This document shows positions 27,588-36,812 of a stretch of DNA of 64,000 nucleotides, one piece after another. The notes below the pieces were generated by a model. That model saw nothing but the letters and a program-made list of their open reading frames with translations. It searched no databases and was not told the DNA's origin. The position numbers and the translations under genes were made by a program. The stretch covers positions 1,178,841 through 1,242,840 of the forward strand of contig NZ_KN046818.1 in the NCBI RefSeq assembly GCF_000742135.1, in the 5' to 3' direction. The number at the start of each line of letters is the position of its first letter. The first letter of the stretch is position 1. This DNA is from Klebsiella pneumoniae. GTDB lineage: Bacteria > Pseudomonadota > Gammaproteobacteria > Enterobacterales > Enterobacteriaceae.

Positions 27588-28439
27588 ATGGCAATCCCTA
27601 AATTACAGGCATATGCGCTGCCGGAAGCCAGCGATATCCCGGCGAACAAGGTCAACTGGGCCTTTGAGCCGTCGCGCGCCGCGCTGCTGATCCACGATAT
27701 GCAGGAGTATTTCCTCAACTTCTGGGGCGAAAACAGCGCGATGATGGAGAAAGTGGTGGCTAATATCGCCGCCCTGCGCGACTTCTGCAAACAGAACGGC
27801 ATTCCGGTGTACTACACCGCCCAGCCGAAAGAGCAGAGCGATGAAGACCGCGCCCTGCTGAATGATATGTGGGGGCCGGGTCTGACCCGCTCGCCGGAGC
27901 AGCAGCAGGTGATTGCCGCGCTGGCGCCGGATGAAGACGATACCGTGCTGGTGAAATGGCGCTACAGCGCGTTTCATCGCTCGCCGCTGGAGGAGATGCT
28001 GAAAGAGACCGGCCGCGATCAGCTGATCATCACCGGCGTTTACGCCCATATCGGCTGCATGACCACCGCCACCGATGCTTTTATGCGCGATATCAAACCG
28101 TTCTTTGTCGCCGACGCGCTGGCAGATTTCAGCCGTGAAGAGCACCTGATGGCGCTGAAATATGTCGCCGGCCGCTCCGGACGGGTGGTGATGACCGAAG
28201 AGCTGCTGCCGCTCCCAGCCTCCAAAGCGGCGCTGCGCGCGCTGATCCTGCCGTTGCTCGACGAATCCGACGAACCGCTGGATGATGAAAACCTGATCGA
28301 CTACGGTCTGGATTCGGTGCGGATGATGGCCCTGGCCGCCCGCTGGCGCAAAGTGCACGGTGATATCGACTTCGTGATGCTGGCGAAAAACCCGACCATC
28401 GACGCCTGGTGGGCGCTGCTCTCCCGCGAGGTGCACTAA
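27588..28439 (+). CDS. entB: Isochorismatase / aryl carrier protein
   Basis: This 283-residue bifunctional protein has an isochorismatase domain (residues 1 to about 205) that makes 2,3-dihydro-2,3-dihydroxybenzoate. A C-terminal aryl carrier domain then holds the acid for EntF. IHDMQEYF carries the catalytic Asp, and GVYAHIGCMTTATDAFM follows. The carrier motif DYGLDSVRMM has the phosphopantetheine Ser243, the target of EntD. The stop overlaps the entA start as TAATG. Confidence 0.97.
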   Translation: MAIPKLQAYALPEASDIPANKVNWAFEPSRAALLIHDMQEYFLNFWGENSAMMEKVVANIAALRDFCKQNGIPVYYTAQPKEQSDEDRALLNDMWGPGLTRSPEQQQVIAALAPDEDDTVLVKWRYSAFHRSPLEEMLKETGRDQLIITGVYAHIGCMTTATDAFMRDIKPFFVADALADFSREEHLMALKYVAGRSGRVVMTEELLPLPASKAALRALILPLLDESDEPLDDENLIDYGLDSVRMMALAARWRKVHGDIDFVMLAKNPTIDAWWALLSREVH

Positions 28440-29194
28440 TGGCGGCGCTGGATTTTCGCGGTCAGACCGTGTGGGTGACCGGCGCAGGTAAAGGGATTGG
28501 CTATGCCACCGCGCTGGCTTTCGTCGAGGCCGGGGCTAACGTCACCGGGTTCGACCTCGCCTTTGACGGCGAAAGCTACCCGTTTGCCACCGAAACGCTG
28601 GACGTCGCCGATGCCGACCAGGTACGCGACCTGTGCGCGCGGCTGCTCAACAACATCGAACGACTGGACGTGCTGGTGAACGCCGCCGGGATCCTGCGCA
28701 TGGGCGCTACCGACCAGCTGAGCGCGGAAGACTGGCAGCAGACCTTCGCGGTCAACGTCGGCGGGGCGTTCAACCTGTTTCAGCAGACGATGGCCCAGTT
28801 CCGTCGCCAGCGGGGCGGGGCGATCGTCACCGTCGCTTCCGATGCTGCGCACACGCCGCGCATCGGCATGAGCGCCTATGGCGCCTCGAAGGCGGCGCTG
28901 AAAAGCCTGGCGCTGACCGTAGGCCTTGAGCTGGCGGGCAGCGGGGTGCGCTGTAATCTGGTGTCGCCGGGCTCCACCGATACCGATATGCAGCGCACCC
29001 TGTGGGTCAGCGACGATGCAGAGCAGCAGCGGATCCGCGGCTTCGGCGAGCAGTTTAAGCTCGGCATCCCGCTGGGTAAAATCGCCCGCCCGCAGGAGAT
29101 CGCCAATACCATTCTGTTCCTCGCCTCTTCTCACGCCAGCCATATCACCCTGCAGGATATCGTGGTTGATGGCGGCTCGACGCTGGGGGCGTAA
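28439..29194 (+). CDS. entA: 2,3-dihydro-2,3-dihydroxybenzoate dehydrogenase
   Basis: This 251-residue short-chain dehydrogenase oxidises the EntB product to 2,3-dihydroxybenzoate with NAD. It has TGAGKGIG (residues 14-21), LVNAAG near 80, Ser134 and the YGASK motif (Tyr147, Lys151). I start it at MAALDF because that ATG overlaps the entB stop. The ten extra upstream codons in the open frame belong to entB sequence. Confidence 0.96.
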   Translation: MAALDFRGQTVWVTGAGKGIGYATALAFVEAGANVTGFDLAFDGESYPFATETLDVADADQVRDLCARLLNNIERLDVLVNAAGILRMGATDQLSAEDWQQTFAVNVGGAFNLFQQTMAQFRRQRGGAIVTVASDAAHTPRIGMSAYGASKAALKSLALTVGLELAGSGVRCNLVSPGSTDTDMQRTLWVSDDAEQQRIRGFGEQFKLGIPLGKIARPQEIANTILFLASSHASHITLQDIVVDGGSTLGA

Positions 29195-29608
29195 ATGGCC
29201 TGGAAGCGAGAGCTTACGCTGGCGGCGCTGAACGCCAGCAGCGAAAATACCATGGTGGCGCATCTTGGCATCATCTACACCCGACTGGAAGAGGGGCTGC
29301 TGGTGGCGGAGATGCCGGTGGATGCGCGCACGCATCAGCCGTTTGGCCTGCTGCACGGCGGCGCTTCCGCGGCGCTGGCGGAGACGCTGGGCTCGATGGC
29401 CGGTTGGCTGATGACCGAAGAAGGGCAGTGCGTCGTCGGGACTGAGCTTAACGCCAGCCATCACCGGGCCGTCTCCAGCGGGAAAGTGCGCGGCGAGTGC
29501 CGTCCGCTGCATCTTGGTCGCCAGAGCCAGAGCTGGGAGATTGTGGTGTATGACGAGAAGGGGCGGCGCTGTTGCACCTGTCGTCTGGGCACCGCGGTGC
29601 TGGGCTAA
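29195..29608 (+). CDS. entH: Proofreading thioesterase of enterobactin synthesis
   Basis: This 137-residue hotdog-fold thioesterase (YbdB) removes wrong acyl groups from the EntB carrier domain and so keeps the assembly line running. [20 protein letters not shown] holds the catalytic Glu. The N-terminus [26 protein letters not shown] matches E. coli EntH. Its ATG directly follows the entA stop with no gap. It is the last gene of the operon. Confidence 0.95.
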   Translation: MAWKRELTLAALNASSENTMVAHLGIIYTRLEEGLLVAEMPVDARTHQPFGLLHGGASAALAETLGSMAGWLMTEEGQCVVGTELNASHHRAVSSGKVRGECRPLHLGRQSQSWEIVVYDEKGRRCCTCRLGTAVLG

Positions 29609-29988
29609 GAAGCCGCTGTTTCCCCGGCTTGCGCTGCGCTAAGCCGGGCTACCAAATCGCAAAGCGCTGTAGCCCCGGTAAGCGGCAGCGCCACCGGGGA
29701 TTTTGAAATCTCCAACACCGACAGTTTCAGCCAGCATGGTGAATAAATTAAAGGCAGGCCGCACGGACCGTAGGTCGGGTAAGGCGTTAGCCGCCACCCG
29801 ACAAAAAAAACGGCACCGTTCACGGTAACCCTTTCATTCATTTTTCTGCCTTAAGTGATCTCGCTAGCAATGTGAGACAAATCTCTGTGGGTGTACGGCA
29901 TCTGCGATGTTTCGGTGTTGTTAAATTCTGCGTTGTGATCTAGAAACAAAATGTAACATCCTGATTACCCTACCGGTGGACCACAACA
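29609..29988. other. Intergenic region between entH and cstA
   Basis: This 380-nt gap first carries REP-like inverted repeats (29630-29700 and 29770-29815, for example GTAGGTCGGGTAAGGCG facing GCCGCCACCCGAC). An AT-rich cstA promoter region with a CRP-like site follows. There is no convincing coding frame. Confidence 0.6.
29871..29886 (+). promoter_or_regulatory. CRP-like site upstream of cstA
   Basis: TGTGA-GACAAA-TCTCT matches the left CRP half-site fully and the right half partly. It lies about 100 nt before the cstA start. cstA is cAMP-CRP activated in E. coli, so the site is plausible. Confidence 0.5.
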
Positions 29989-32094
29989 ATGAATAATTCA
30001 GGGAAATACCTTATCTGGGCGCTGCTCTCCGTCATCGGAGCCTTCGCCCTAGGCTATATCGCTTTAAACCGGGGTGAGCAGATAAACGCGCTGTGGATTG
30101 TCGTCGCCGCGGTCTGCGTTTATTTGATCGCGTATCGTTTCTACGGCCTGTATATCGCTAAAACCGTGCTCGGCGTTGACCCGACGCGGATGACGCCCGC
30201 GGTGCGGCATAACGATGGCCTCGACTACGTTCCAACCGACAAAAAAGTGCTGTTCGGTCACCATTTTGCCGCCATTGCCGGCGCGGGGCCGCTGGTGGGC
30301 CCGGTGCTCGCCGCGCAGATGGGCTACCTGCCGGGGATGATCTGGATCCTCGCCGGCGTGGTGCTGGCTGGGGCGGTACAGGACTTTATGGTGCTGTTTG
30401 TTTCGACCCGCCGCGATGGCCGTTCGCTTGGCGAACTGGTTAAAGAGGAGATGGGACCGACCGCTGGCGTCCTGGCGCTGGTGGCCTGCTTTATGATCAT
30501 GGTGATCATCCTCGCGGTCCTGGCGATGATTGTGGTGAAAGCGCTGACCCACAGTCCGTGGGGGACATACACCGTCGCCTTTACCATTCCGCTGGCGATC
30601 TTTATGGGCATCTACATCCGCTATCTGCGTCCGGGACGCATCGGCGAGGTGTCGGTGATAGGCCTAGTGATGCTGGTGTTCGCCATCATCTCCGGCGGCT
30701 GGGTGGCGGAAAGCCCGACCTGGGCGCCGTGGTTTGATTACACCGGCGTACAGCTGACCTGGATCCTGGTGGGCTACGGATTTGTGGCTGCGGTACTGCC
30801 GGTCTGGCTGCTGCTGGCCCCGCGCGATTATCTCTCCACCTTCCTGAAAATCGGCACCATCGTGGGGCTGGCGATTGGCATCCTGATTATGCGCCCGACC
30901 CTGACGATGCCGGCGCTGACCAAGTTTGTCGATGGTACCGGCCCGGTATGGACCGGCAACCTGTTCCCGTTCCTGTTTATCACCATCGCCTGCGGCGCGG
31001 TCTCCGGCTTCCACGCGCTGATCTCCTCCGGCACCACGCCGAAAATGTTGGCCAACGAAGGGCAGGCCTGCTTTATCGGCTACGGCGGCATGTTGATGGA
31101 ATCCTTCGTCGCTATTATGGCGCTGGTGGCGGCCTGTATTATCGATCCGGGCGTCTACTTCGCGATGAACAGCCCGATGGCGGTGCTGGCGCCGGCGGGT
31201 ACCACCGATGTGGTCGCCTCGGCAGCGCAGGTGGTGAGCGGCTGGGGCTTTAGCATTACGCCTGATACGCTGCATCAAATCGCCAGCGAGGTCGGCGAAC
31301 AGTCGATTATCTCCCGCGCCGGCGGCGCGCCAACGCTGGCGGTGGGGATGGCCTACATCCTGCACGGCTCGCTGGGCGGGCTGATGGATGTCTCGTTCTG
31401 GTACCACTTCGCCATTCTGTTTGAGGCGCTGTTTATCCTGACGGCGGTTGACGCCGGCACCCGCGCGGCGCGCTTTATGCTGCAGGATCTGCTGGGCGTG
31501 ATTAGCCCGGGGCTGAAAAAAACCAGCTCGCTACCGGCCAACCTGCTGGCGACCGCGCTGTGCGTCCTGGCTTGGGGCTACTTCCTGCATCAGGGGGTGG
31601 TCGATCCGCTGGGCGGGATTAACACCCTATGGCCGCTGTTCGGTATTGCCAACCAGATGCTGGCGGGGATGGCGCTGATGCTCTGCGCGGTGGTCCTGTT
31701 CAAGATGAAACGCCAGCGCTACGCGTGGGTGGCGCTGCTGCCGACCAGCTGGCTGCTGATCTGTACGTTGACCGCCGGCTGGCAGAAGTCGTTTAGCCCG
31801 GACACCAAAGTCGGTTTCCTGGCGATCGCCAATAAATTCCAGGCGATGATCGACAGCGGCAACATTCCGCCGCAATATACCGAATCACAGCTGGCGCAGC
31901 TGGTGTTTAACAACCGTCTCGATGCCGGGCTGACCATCTTCTTTATGATCGTGGTGGTGGTGCTGGCGCTGTTCTCGATTAAAACCGCGCTGGCGGCGCT
32001 GAAAGAGGATAAACCGACGGCGAAAGAGACGCCGTATGAGCCAATGCCTGAAAACCTGGACGCGATTGAGACCCAGGCGAAAGGGGCGCATTAA
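29989..32094 (+). CDS. cstA: Carbon starvation protein A (pyruvate/peptide transporter)
   Basis: This 701-residue membrane protein matches CstA in length and sequence, for example HHFAAIAGAGPLVGPVLAAQMGYLPG, GCGAVSGFHALISSGTTPK and GWQKSFSPDTKVGFLAIANKF. About 16-18 membrane segments are visible. CstA proteins take up pyruvate, and peptide uptake has been proposed, during carbon limitation. It is followed by ybdD, a small partner that helps transport activity in E. coli. Confidence 0.96.
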   Translation: MNNSGKYLIWALLSVIGAFALGYIALNRGEQINALWIVVAAVCVYLIAYRFYGLYIAKTVLGVDPTRMTPAVRHNDGLDYVPTDKKVLFGHHFAAIAGAGPLVGPVLAAQMGYLPGMIWILAGVVLAGAVQDFMVLFVSTRRDGRSLGELVKEEMGPTAGVLALVACFMIMVIILAVLAMIVVKALTHSPWGTYTVAFTIPLAIFMGIYIRYLRPGRIGEVSVIGLVMLVFAIISGGWVAESPTWAPWFDYTGVQLTWILVGYGFVAAVLPVWLLLAPRDYLSTFLKIGTIVGLAIGILIMRPTLTMPALTKFVDGTGPVWTGNLFPFLFITIACGAVSGFHALISSGTTPKMLANEGQACFIGYGGMLMESFVAIMALVAACIIDPGVYFAMNSPMAVLAPAGTTDVVASAAQVVSGWGFSITPDTLHQIASEVGEQSIISRAGGAPTLAVGMAYILHGSLGGLMDVSFWYHFAILFEALFILTAVDAGTRAARFMLQDLLGVISPGLKKTSSLPANLLATALCVLAWGYFLHQGVVDPLGGINTLWPLFGIANQMLAGMALMLCAVVLFKMKRQRYAWVALLPTSWLLICTLTAGWQKSFSPDTKVGFLAIANKFQAMIDSGNIPPQYTESQLAQLVFNNRLDAGLTIFFMIVVVVLALFSIKTALAALKEDKPTAKETPYEPMPENLDAIETQAKGAH

Positions 32095-32198
32095 CCGGTG
32101 TGCCGGGTGGCGGCTTCGCCTTACCCGGCCTACATTTCCGATCCTCCCTCTCCCTTTGGGAGAGGCTCGGGGTGAGGGATACAAAAGAGAAATGACTT
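32095..32198. repeat. REP-like hairpin plus CCCTCTCCC/GGGAGAGG repeat
   Basis: GCCGGGTGGCGGC facing the CCTTACCCGGCC palindrome is followed by CCCTCTCCC, TTT and GGGAGAGG with trailing GGGGTGAGGG (32146-32178). The same composite occurs at 40260-40437, and its reverse orientation occurs at 38928-38960. It sits between cstA and ybdD, where it could tune expression of ybdD. Confidence 0.6.
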
Positions 32199-32396
32199 AT
32201 GTTTGACACCCTCTCCAAAGCAGGAAAATATTTAGGCCAGGCCGCCAAAATGATGATCGGCGTGCCGGATTACGATAACTACGTCGAGCACATGCGAATA
32301 ACCCACCCGGATCAGACGCCGATGACTTATGAAGAGTTCTTTCGCGAACGCCAGGACGCGCGCTACGGCGGCAAGGGCGGGGCGAAGTGCTGTTAA
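32199..32396 (+). CDS. ybdD: YbdD/YjiX family small protein
   Basis: The 65 residues begin [19 protein letters not shown] and end GGKGGAKCC, with the conserved core [11 protein letters not shown] and [17 protein letters not shown]. The family is always found downstream of CstA or BtsT-type transporters and supports pyruvate uptake. Its last bases overlap the end of the convergent antitoxin gene. Confidence 0.93.
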   Translation: MFDTLSKAGKYLGQAAKMMIGVPDYDNYVEHMRITHPDQTPMTYEEFFRERQDARYGGKGGAKCC

Positions 32397-32797
32397 CCCT
32401 CTTTCGGCAGATAGAGGCTGATCTGCTCCTGAGTACAGCCGTAAATCGCCGCCAGCTTCTCGCGGGTGCGCTTTTGCGGACGGGAGTCCAGCGCTTCCAG
32501 CTGTGACACCGCGGACTGGCTGATGCCAAGCTTTTCGGCTACCTCCTGCTGGGACATCCCGCGCAGGATGCGCCACGCGGCCTGCAGGCTGACGTTTTCT
32601 TTATGCATCACGTCGCATACTTCGCCCGGCAGCATGACGTCATCATAGATATCTGATTCATAAGGAATATCTTCCCAGTCGCTTTCATCCTCTTCGTCGT
32701 ACTCCAGCAGAGCCAGGCGCATACGAAAGTAATCGCTGTAAGGAATGACGACATACTGGTCTTTTCCTTCTTCATCCTTGATGTACTGAATAGTCAT
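32393..32797 (-). CDS. Xre-type antitoxin of a RelE-like module
   Basis: This protein of about 134 residues has an acidic N-terminal half ([17 protein letters not shown]). A C-terminal helix-turn-helix follows ([20 protein letters not shown]), the Xre-type DNA-binding fold. Such antitoxins bind and neutralise the toxin and repress the operon. I start it at [10 protein letters not shown], preceded by GAGGAAC at somewhat long spacing. A start six codons earlier lacks a ribosome site. It overlaps the toxin gene end by 26 nt, so the pair is co-translated. Confidence 0.85.
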   Translation of the reverse strand: MTIQYIKDEEGKDQYVVIPYSDYFRMRLALLEYDEEDESDWEDIPYESDIYDDVMLPGEVCDVMHKENVSLQAAWRILRGMSQQEVAEKLGISQSAVSQLEALDSRPQKRTREKLAAIYGCTQEQISLYLPKEG

Positions 32798-33074
32798 ATT
32801 CGGTATGTTCCTCATGAAGGTAGGTGGTGGTGGTTCGGCGTTTAACCGCCACGACGTAGCAGGTATCGCCCGGCGGATCCCCAAAGGTGTAGATGACTCT
32901 GTAATCACCTAATCGCAGCCGGTAGTGGTTTTCGGGAGAGGACAATTTTTTGATATCCGAGATAGGTGAAGCTTTATCATCCATCTTCTCCAGCCTGGAT
33001 TTAATGCGGCTCTTATACCGAGTATCGATTTTAGAAAATTGCTTATCTGCCGTTTTTGACCAGACAATTTTCAT
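32772..33074 (-). CDS. RelE/HigB-like toxin
   Basis: The 100 residues start MKIVWSKTADKQFSKID, the usual opening of RelE/ParE-superfamily toxins. It continues with SSPENHYRLRLGDYRVIYTF, which carries the conserved basic and aromatic residues expected for mRNA interferase action. The start follows GGAGGGACGG; the longer open frame upstream is not supported. The toxin gene lies before the antitoxin gene, the HigBA order. Activity as a ribosome-dependent RNase is inferred from the family. Confidence 0.87.
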   Translation of the reverse strand: MKIVWSKTADKQFSKIDTRYKSRIKSRLEKMDDKASPISDIKKLSSPENHYRLRLGDYRVIYTFGDPPGDTCYVVAVKRRTTTTYLHEEHTEYDYSVHQG

Positions 33075-33217
33075 CCGTCCCTCCACTGTACGCCCACACA
33101 AAATATAAGGAAATAATAAGACTATTAGATAAATTCCGAATTCCTTATGGGGTACTGTAGAGCGGAGAAAAACGCAGGTAAGAGGCAAAACGCAACCCGT
33201 CGAGGCGGCGCGGAAAG

Positions 33218-33239
33218 GCCTCTGCCGGGCGACAGAGGC
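33218..33239 (-). terminator. Hairpin downstream of SDR gene
   Basis: GCCTCTG, an 8-nt loop and CAGAGGC form a perfect 7-bp stem 18 nt after the SDR stop on the minus strand. It is followed only by a weak T-run (CCTTTCC). It probably separates the SDR from the toxin-antitoxin unit. Confidence 0.45.
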
Positions 33240-33256
33240 TTGCAGAAAATGTGCGA

Positions 33257-34000
33257 TCAGGCGTTCAATCCGCCATCCACGTCCAGCCCCGTACCGGAGA
33301 TCTGCCCGGCGGCCGGGCTGGCGAGGAAGGTGACCGCCGAGGCGATGTCTTCCGGCTGGCCGTAGTGGCCGACCGCAATCATCTGGCGCTGGGCTTCCGC
33401 CTGTTCTCCGTCTTCCGGGTTCATATCGCTGTTGGTCGGCCCTGGATGGACAAGGTTAACGGTGATCCCGCGAGGGCCTAAATCACGCGCCAGGCCACGG
33501 GTCAGGGCGTTGAGGGCGGACTTGGTCATGGCGTAAACCGCGATGCCCGGCATGGCCACGCGGTTAGCCAGACAGCTGCCGATGTTGATGATACGTCCGC
33601 CATCGGCCATATGCACCAGCGCTTCCTGGGTGGCGATGACCACCCCACGGATATTGACGTTGATAAGCGCGTCAATGTCCGCCAGCGTCATGGATTCCAG
33701 TGGACCGCCGCGGGCTATTCCGGCGTTGTTGACCAGAATGTCCAGCCCGCCGAGGGACCGGGCCGCATGGGTGACGGCATCCTGAATCGCCTGCGCGCTG
33801 GCGCTGTCGGCCTGTACCGCTTCGCCGTACCGACCCAGGGCCTTTATTTCATCGGCGACCGCCTGGGCTTTATCGACCGATTTTTCATACGTAATAACCA
33901 CATCGGCGCCGGCGCGCGCCAGCGACAGCGCGATGGCGCGACCCAACCCACGGCTGGCGCCGGTAACCAGCGCCTTCTTACCTGTTAAATCGATCTGCAT
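33257..34000 (-). CDS. SDR family oxidoreductase (3-oxoacyl-ACP-reductase-like)
   Basis: This 247-residue classical SDR has TGASRGLG (residues 13-20), LVNNAGIA near 90 and the catalytic YAMTK near 155. The C-terminal GTGLDVDGGLNA is also typical. The sequence resembles FabG-like and glucose-dehydrogenase-like SDRs without pointing to a substrate. It stands alone between the toxin-antitoxin pair and hcxA, two genes that are closer neighbours of ybdD in E. coli. It is probably an accessory insertion. Confidence 0.88.
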   Translation of the reverse strand: MQIDLTGKKALVTGASRGLGRAIALSLARAGADVVITYEKSVDKAQAVADEIKALGRYGEAVQADSASAQAIQDAVTHAARSLGGLDILVNNAGIARGGPLESMTLADIDALINVNIRGVVIATQEALVHMADGGRIINIGSCLANRVAMPGIAVYAMTKSALNALTRGLARDLGPRGITVNLVHPGPTNSDMNPEDGEQAEAQRQMIAVGHYGQPEDIASAVTFLASPAAGQISGTGLDVDGGLNA

Positions 34001-34057
34001 GATGACCTCGTTGCGAGAGTGGTGAGCATCATCATTAGGTATAGACGGTCGGGGTGA

Positions 34058-35146
34058 TTAACGGCTGAAGTATTCCACCTTCTCAAACGCCGCGCGCAGA
34101 ACCTCAGGGGTTAACGTCACCGGTAAATAGTGAATCGACTCGCCCGGGCGCAGGGTATGGGCAATGACCCGGTCCAGCTCTGCGCGGTTATTGATATCGA
34201 CTTCCAGCGCCGCCAGGGTGGTCGGCAGGTTAAAGCACTGATACGCCTGCACTAACTGCGCCAGCACATCGTCCTGACCAAGCAGGGCGCTCTGTACCAG
34301 AATGCCGTAGGCCACTTTGGTACCGTGGAGAAATTTATCCGTCTGCGGCAGCACCGTCAGTCCGTTGTGCACCGCATGGGCGGCGGCGACCCGGGTGTAA
34401 CGTTCCCCCAGCCCGCCAACCATCCCGCCACCGGCGATAATCGCCTCCACCACATCGCGAAACGCCTGGGTCAGATCGCCGCGGCGCTGGTCCGCCAGCG
34501 CCGTTTCGCTGCTGGCCAGCAGCACGTCGCGGATCGCCAGCGCGCCGTTAATCCCCAGCCGCACGGTGAGCGGCAGCGCCTCCGGCTGCGGCGCCAGCAC
34601 CACGGCCTCATACCATTTGGCTAAGGTGTCGCCAATGCCCGCCAGCAGGTACTCCGCCGGGGCATTGAGAATGATGCGCGGCTCGACCAGCACCAGGAAG
34701 TTGGCGTCATCGAAGAGCTCAAAATTCAGGGCCTGTCCGGCGTCGCTGTACCACACCGACAGCGGCGTCCACGCTGCGCAGGTGGCGGCGATAGTCGGGA
34801 TGGCCACCAGCGGTACCCCCAGGCGGCGGGCGAGCACTTTCGCGCTGTCGAGCAGCGCGCCCCCGCCGACGCCAATCACTACCGCCCGATCGTCACCTGA
34901 GGCCTGCACCAGCCCCGCCACGTCGCGTTCGCTGCAGTGGCCGGTAAAGCGGATCTTTTTCGCCTCCGGCAGGTGGAAGGCCGCCGGCAGAAAAGGTTCG
35001 GCGCCGGCCAGAGCGCGCTCGCCATAGACCCACACCGCTCGCGAGAGCTGGTCGGCGTTAAAAAAATCGCTCAGCCGCTCAAGGCTGCCAGGATGGGAGA
35101 AATAGTTGGCCGGGCCGGGCACGACGCGGATATCGCTGTTGCTCAT
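34058..35146 (-). CDS. hcxA: Hydroxycarboxylate dehydrogenase (YbdH)
   Basis: This 362-residue protein of the iron-containing alcohol dehydrogenase/DHQS-like family matches E. coli YbdH (HcxA) throughout. Examples are RVVPGPANYFSHPGSLERL, VIGVGGGALLDSAKVLARR and HGTKVAYGILVQSALLGQDD. HcxA reduces 2-oxoacids such as 2-oxobutanoate and 2-oxoglutarate with NAD(P)H. Met-box-like sequence lies just upstream (35183-35206), and I recall ybdH being reported as a MetJ target in E. coli. That hints at a role with the keto acid of methionine salvage. Confidence 0.93.
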   Translation of the reverse strand: MSNSDIRVVPGPANYFSHPGSLERLSDFFNADQLSRAVWVYGERALAGAEPFLPAAFHLPEAKKIRFTGHCSERDVAGLVQASGDDRAVVIGVGGGALLDSAKVLARRLGVPLVAIPTIAATCAAWTPLSVWYSDAGQALNFELFDDANFLVLVEPRIILNAPAEYLLAGIGDTLAKWYEAVVLAPQPEALPLTVRLGINGALAIRDVLLASSETALADQRRGDLTQAFRDVVEAIIAGGGMVGGLGERYTRVAAAHAVHNGLTVLPQTDKFLHGTKVAYGILVQSALLGQDDVLAQLVQAYQCFNLPTTLAALEVDINNRAELDRVIAHTLRPGESIHYLPVTLTPEVLRAAFEKVEYFSR

Positions 35147-35182
35147 GGAAGCTGTCCTTATGGGTGTTGGGCTAACCTGATG

Positions 35183-35206
35183 TTATGTCTGGACATCCAG
35201 ATGGCT
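35183..35206. promoter_or_regulatory. Predicted MetJ operator (three tandem met boxes), hcxA/transporter
   Basis: Three adjacent octamers, TTATGTCT, GGACATCC and AGATGGCT, match the met box AGACGTCT at 5, 5 and 6 of 8 positions. They lie 37 nt upstream of hcxA and 104 nt upstream of the divergent ABC operon. MetJ binds two or more tandem imperfect boxes, so the array is a credible operator for one or both genes. Confidence 0.6.
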
Positions 35207-35309
35207 AATATTATTTCGTTGTATCTTATGCTTTTTACGCAGTTGTCAGCCAGCGGCGGCTATGAAAAATTCGTTAAATCAGAAGATTAATTGCCGCACG
35301 GGAGCAGTG

Positions 35310-36812
35310 ATGAGCGCGAATCGCCTTGAGATGCATAACATTAGCCTGGCCTTCTCCGGCTTTCAGGCGCTGAACAAGGTGGACTTTACCCTCCATGGCG
35401 GGTCGGTGCATGCCCTGACCGGGGCCAACGGCGCGGGTAAGTCGACGCTGATGGCCGTGCTGTGCGGCACCCACGCCCACTATGAGGGCGAAGTGACGAT
35501 CAACAACCTGCCGGTCACCATTCGTTCGCCGCGGGATGCTAAACAGCTGGGGATCCACCTGGTGCAGCAGGAGGTGGACGTGGCGCTGGTGCCGGGCCTG
35601 AGCATTGCCGAAAACATTATGCTGGACAGGCTGGCGGAGCCGGGCATGACCTTCCGCTGGTCGCGGGTTCGGCAGCTGGCGCACGAGGCGCTGGCGCAGC
35701 TGGATGTGGCGCTGGACGTCCGGCGCTCCATTGACAGCTGCACGCTCGCCGAAAAACAGCAAATCCTGTTGGCCCGCGCCCTGTCGCACCATTGCCGCTT
35801 TTTGATCCTCGATGAACCCACTGCGCCGTTGGATCAGCATGAAAGTGAGCGTCTGTTTGCGGTAGTACGCCGTCTGCAGCATCAGGGGATCGGGGTGGTG
35901 TTTATTTCGCATCGTATCCATGAGCTGAAGGCGATCTGCGACACCCTGACGGTGCTGCGCGACGGGCGGCTGATTGAGAGCGGCCCGATGGGGCCGCTGA
36001 GCGGCGAACAGATCGTCGAAAAGATGCTGGGCCACGAGCTGAGCGATGTCTTCCCGCCGCCGCGCCCGCCGCACGGCGAAGAGGTGCTGCTGCAGGTTGA
36101 CGGTCTGCATGATGAGGCGCTGCTGCAGGATATTTCGCTGCGCCTGCGGAAGGGGGAAATTCTTGGTATCGCCGGGCTGGCCGGCGCGGGCAAAACCGAA
36201 CTGTGCAAAGCGCTGTTCGGCGCCAGCAAAAGCCGGGTGCAGCGTGGCGAGCTGAACGGCCAGCCGTGGCGACCGCGCGATCCAGCCGACTCGGTGGGGC
36301 GCGGCCTGGCGCTGGTCCCGGAGGAGCGACGCAAAGAGGGCATTTTCATTGAAGAGCCGATCGCGATGAACCTGGCGGTCAGCGCCGATAACAGCTTTTC
36401 GCGCTGGAGCCTGTTTGGCCATCGGCAGGCCTGGCGCTGGGCGGAGGAGGTGATTGCCCGCCTCGGCGTGCGCGCTACCGGTCCCGGTCAGACGCTGCGC
36501 CGTCTTTCTGGCGGCAACCAGCAGAAGGTGGCCATTGGCAAATGGCTGCGCGGTGATGCCAACGTTTTGATTTTTGACGAACCGACCAAAGGGGTCGATG
36601 TGAAAGCGAAAACCGATCTGTTCATGCTGATCGATGGTCTGGCACGGGAAGGCAAAGGGGTGATTTATGCCTCGGGTGAATTCGCCGAGCTGGTCGGTTT
36701 ATGCGACCGCATCTGCGTACTGTGGGACGGACGGATCGTAGCGGAGATCCCCGGCGCGGAAGCCCGGGAAGAGACACTGCTTTATTATTCAACCGGAGGA
36801 GCGGCAGCGTGA
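35310..36812 (+). CDS. Sugar ABC transporter ATP-binding protein (RbsA family)
   Basis: This 500-residue double ABC cassette has an N-terminal Walker A GANGAGKST (residues 38-46) and Walker B FLILDEPTAPLD. The second cassette has GLAGAGKTE, a better-preserved loop than usual in this family, and the signature LSGGNQQKV. The start ATG (MSANRLEM) follows GGGAGCAG; extra upstream codons are not supported. It heads a three-gene transporter operon that continues into a LVIVD protein and faces mtnK/mtnA 3.6 kb later. The predicted MetJ operator is in its promoter region. Confidence 0.93.
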   Translation: MSANRLEMHNISLAFSGFQALNKVDFTLHGGSVHALTGANGAGKSTLMAVLCGTHAHYEGEVTINNLPVTIRSPRDAKQLGIHLVQQEVDVALVPGLSIAENIMLDRLAEPGMTFRWSRVRQLAHEALAQLDVALDVRRSIDSCTLAEKQQILLARALSHHCRFLILDEPTAPLDQHESERLFAVVRRLQHQGIGVVFISHRIHELKAICDTLTVLRDGRLIESGPMGPLSGEQIVEKMLGHELSDVFPPPRPPHGEEVLLQVDGLHDEALLQDISLRLRKGEILGIAGLAGAGKTELCKALFGASKSRVQRGELNGQPWRPRDPADSVGRGLALVPEERRKEGIFIEEPIAMNLAVSADNSFSRWSLFGHRQAWRWAEEVIARLGVRATGPGQTLRRLSGGNQQKVAIGKWLRGDANVLIFDEPTKGVDVKAKTDLFMLIDGLAREGKGVIYASGEFAELVGLCDRICVLWDGRIVAEIPGAEAREETLLYYSTGGAAA

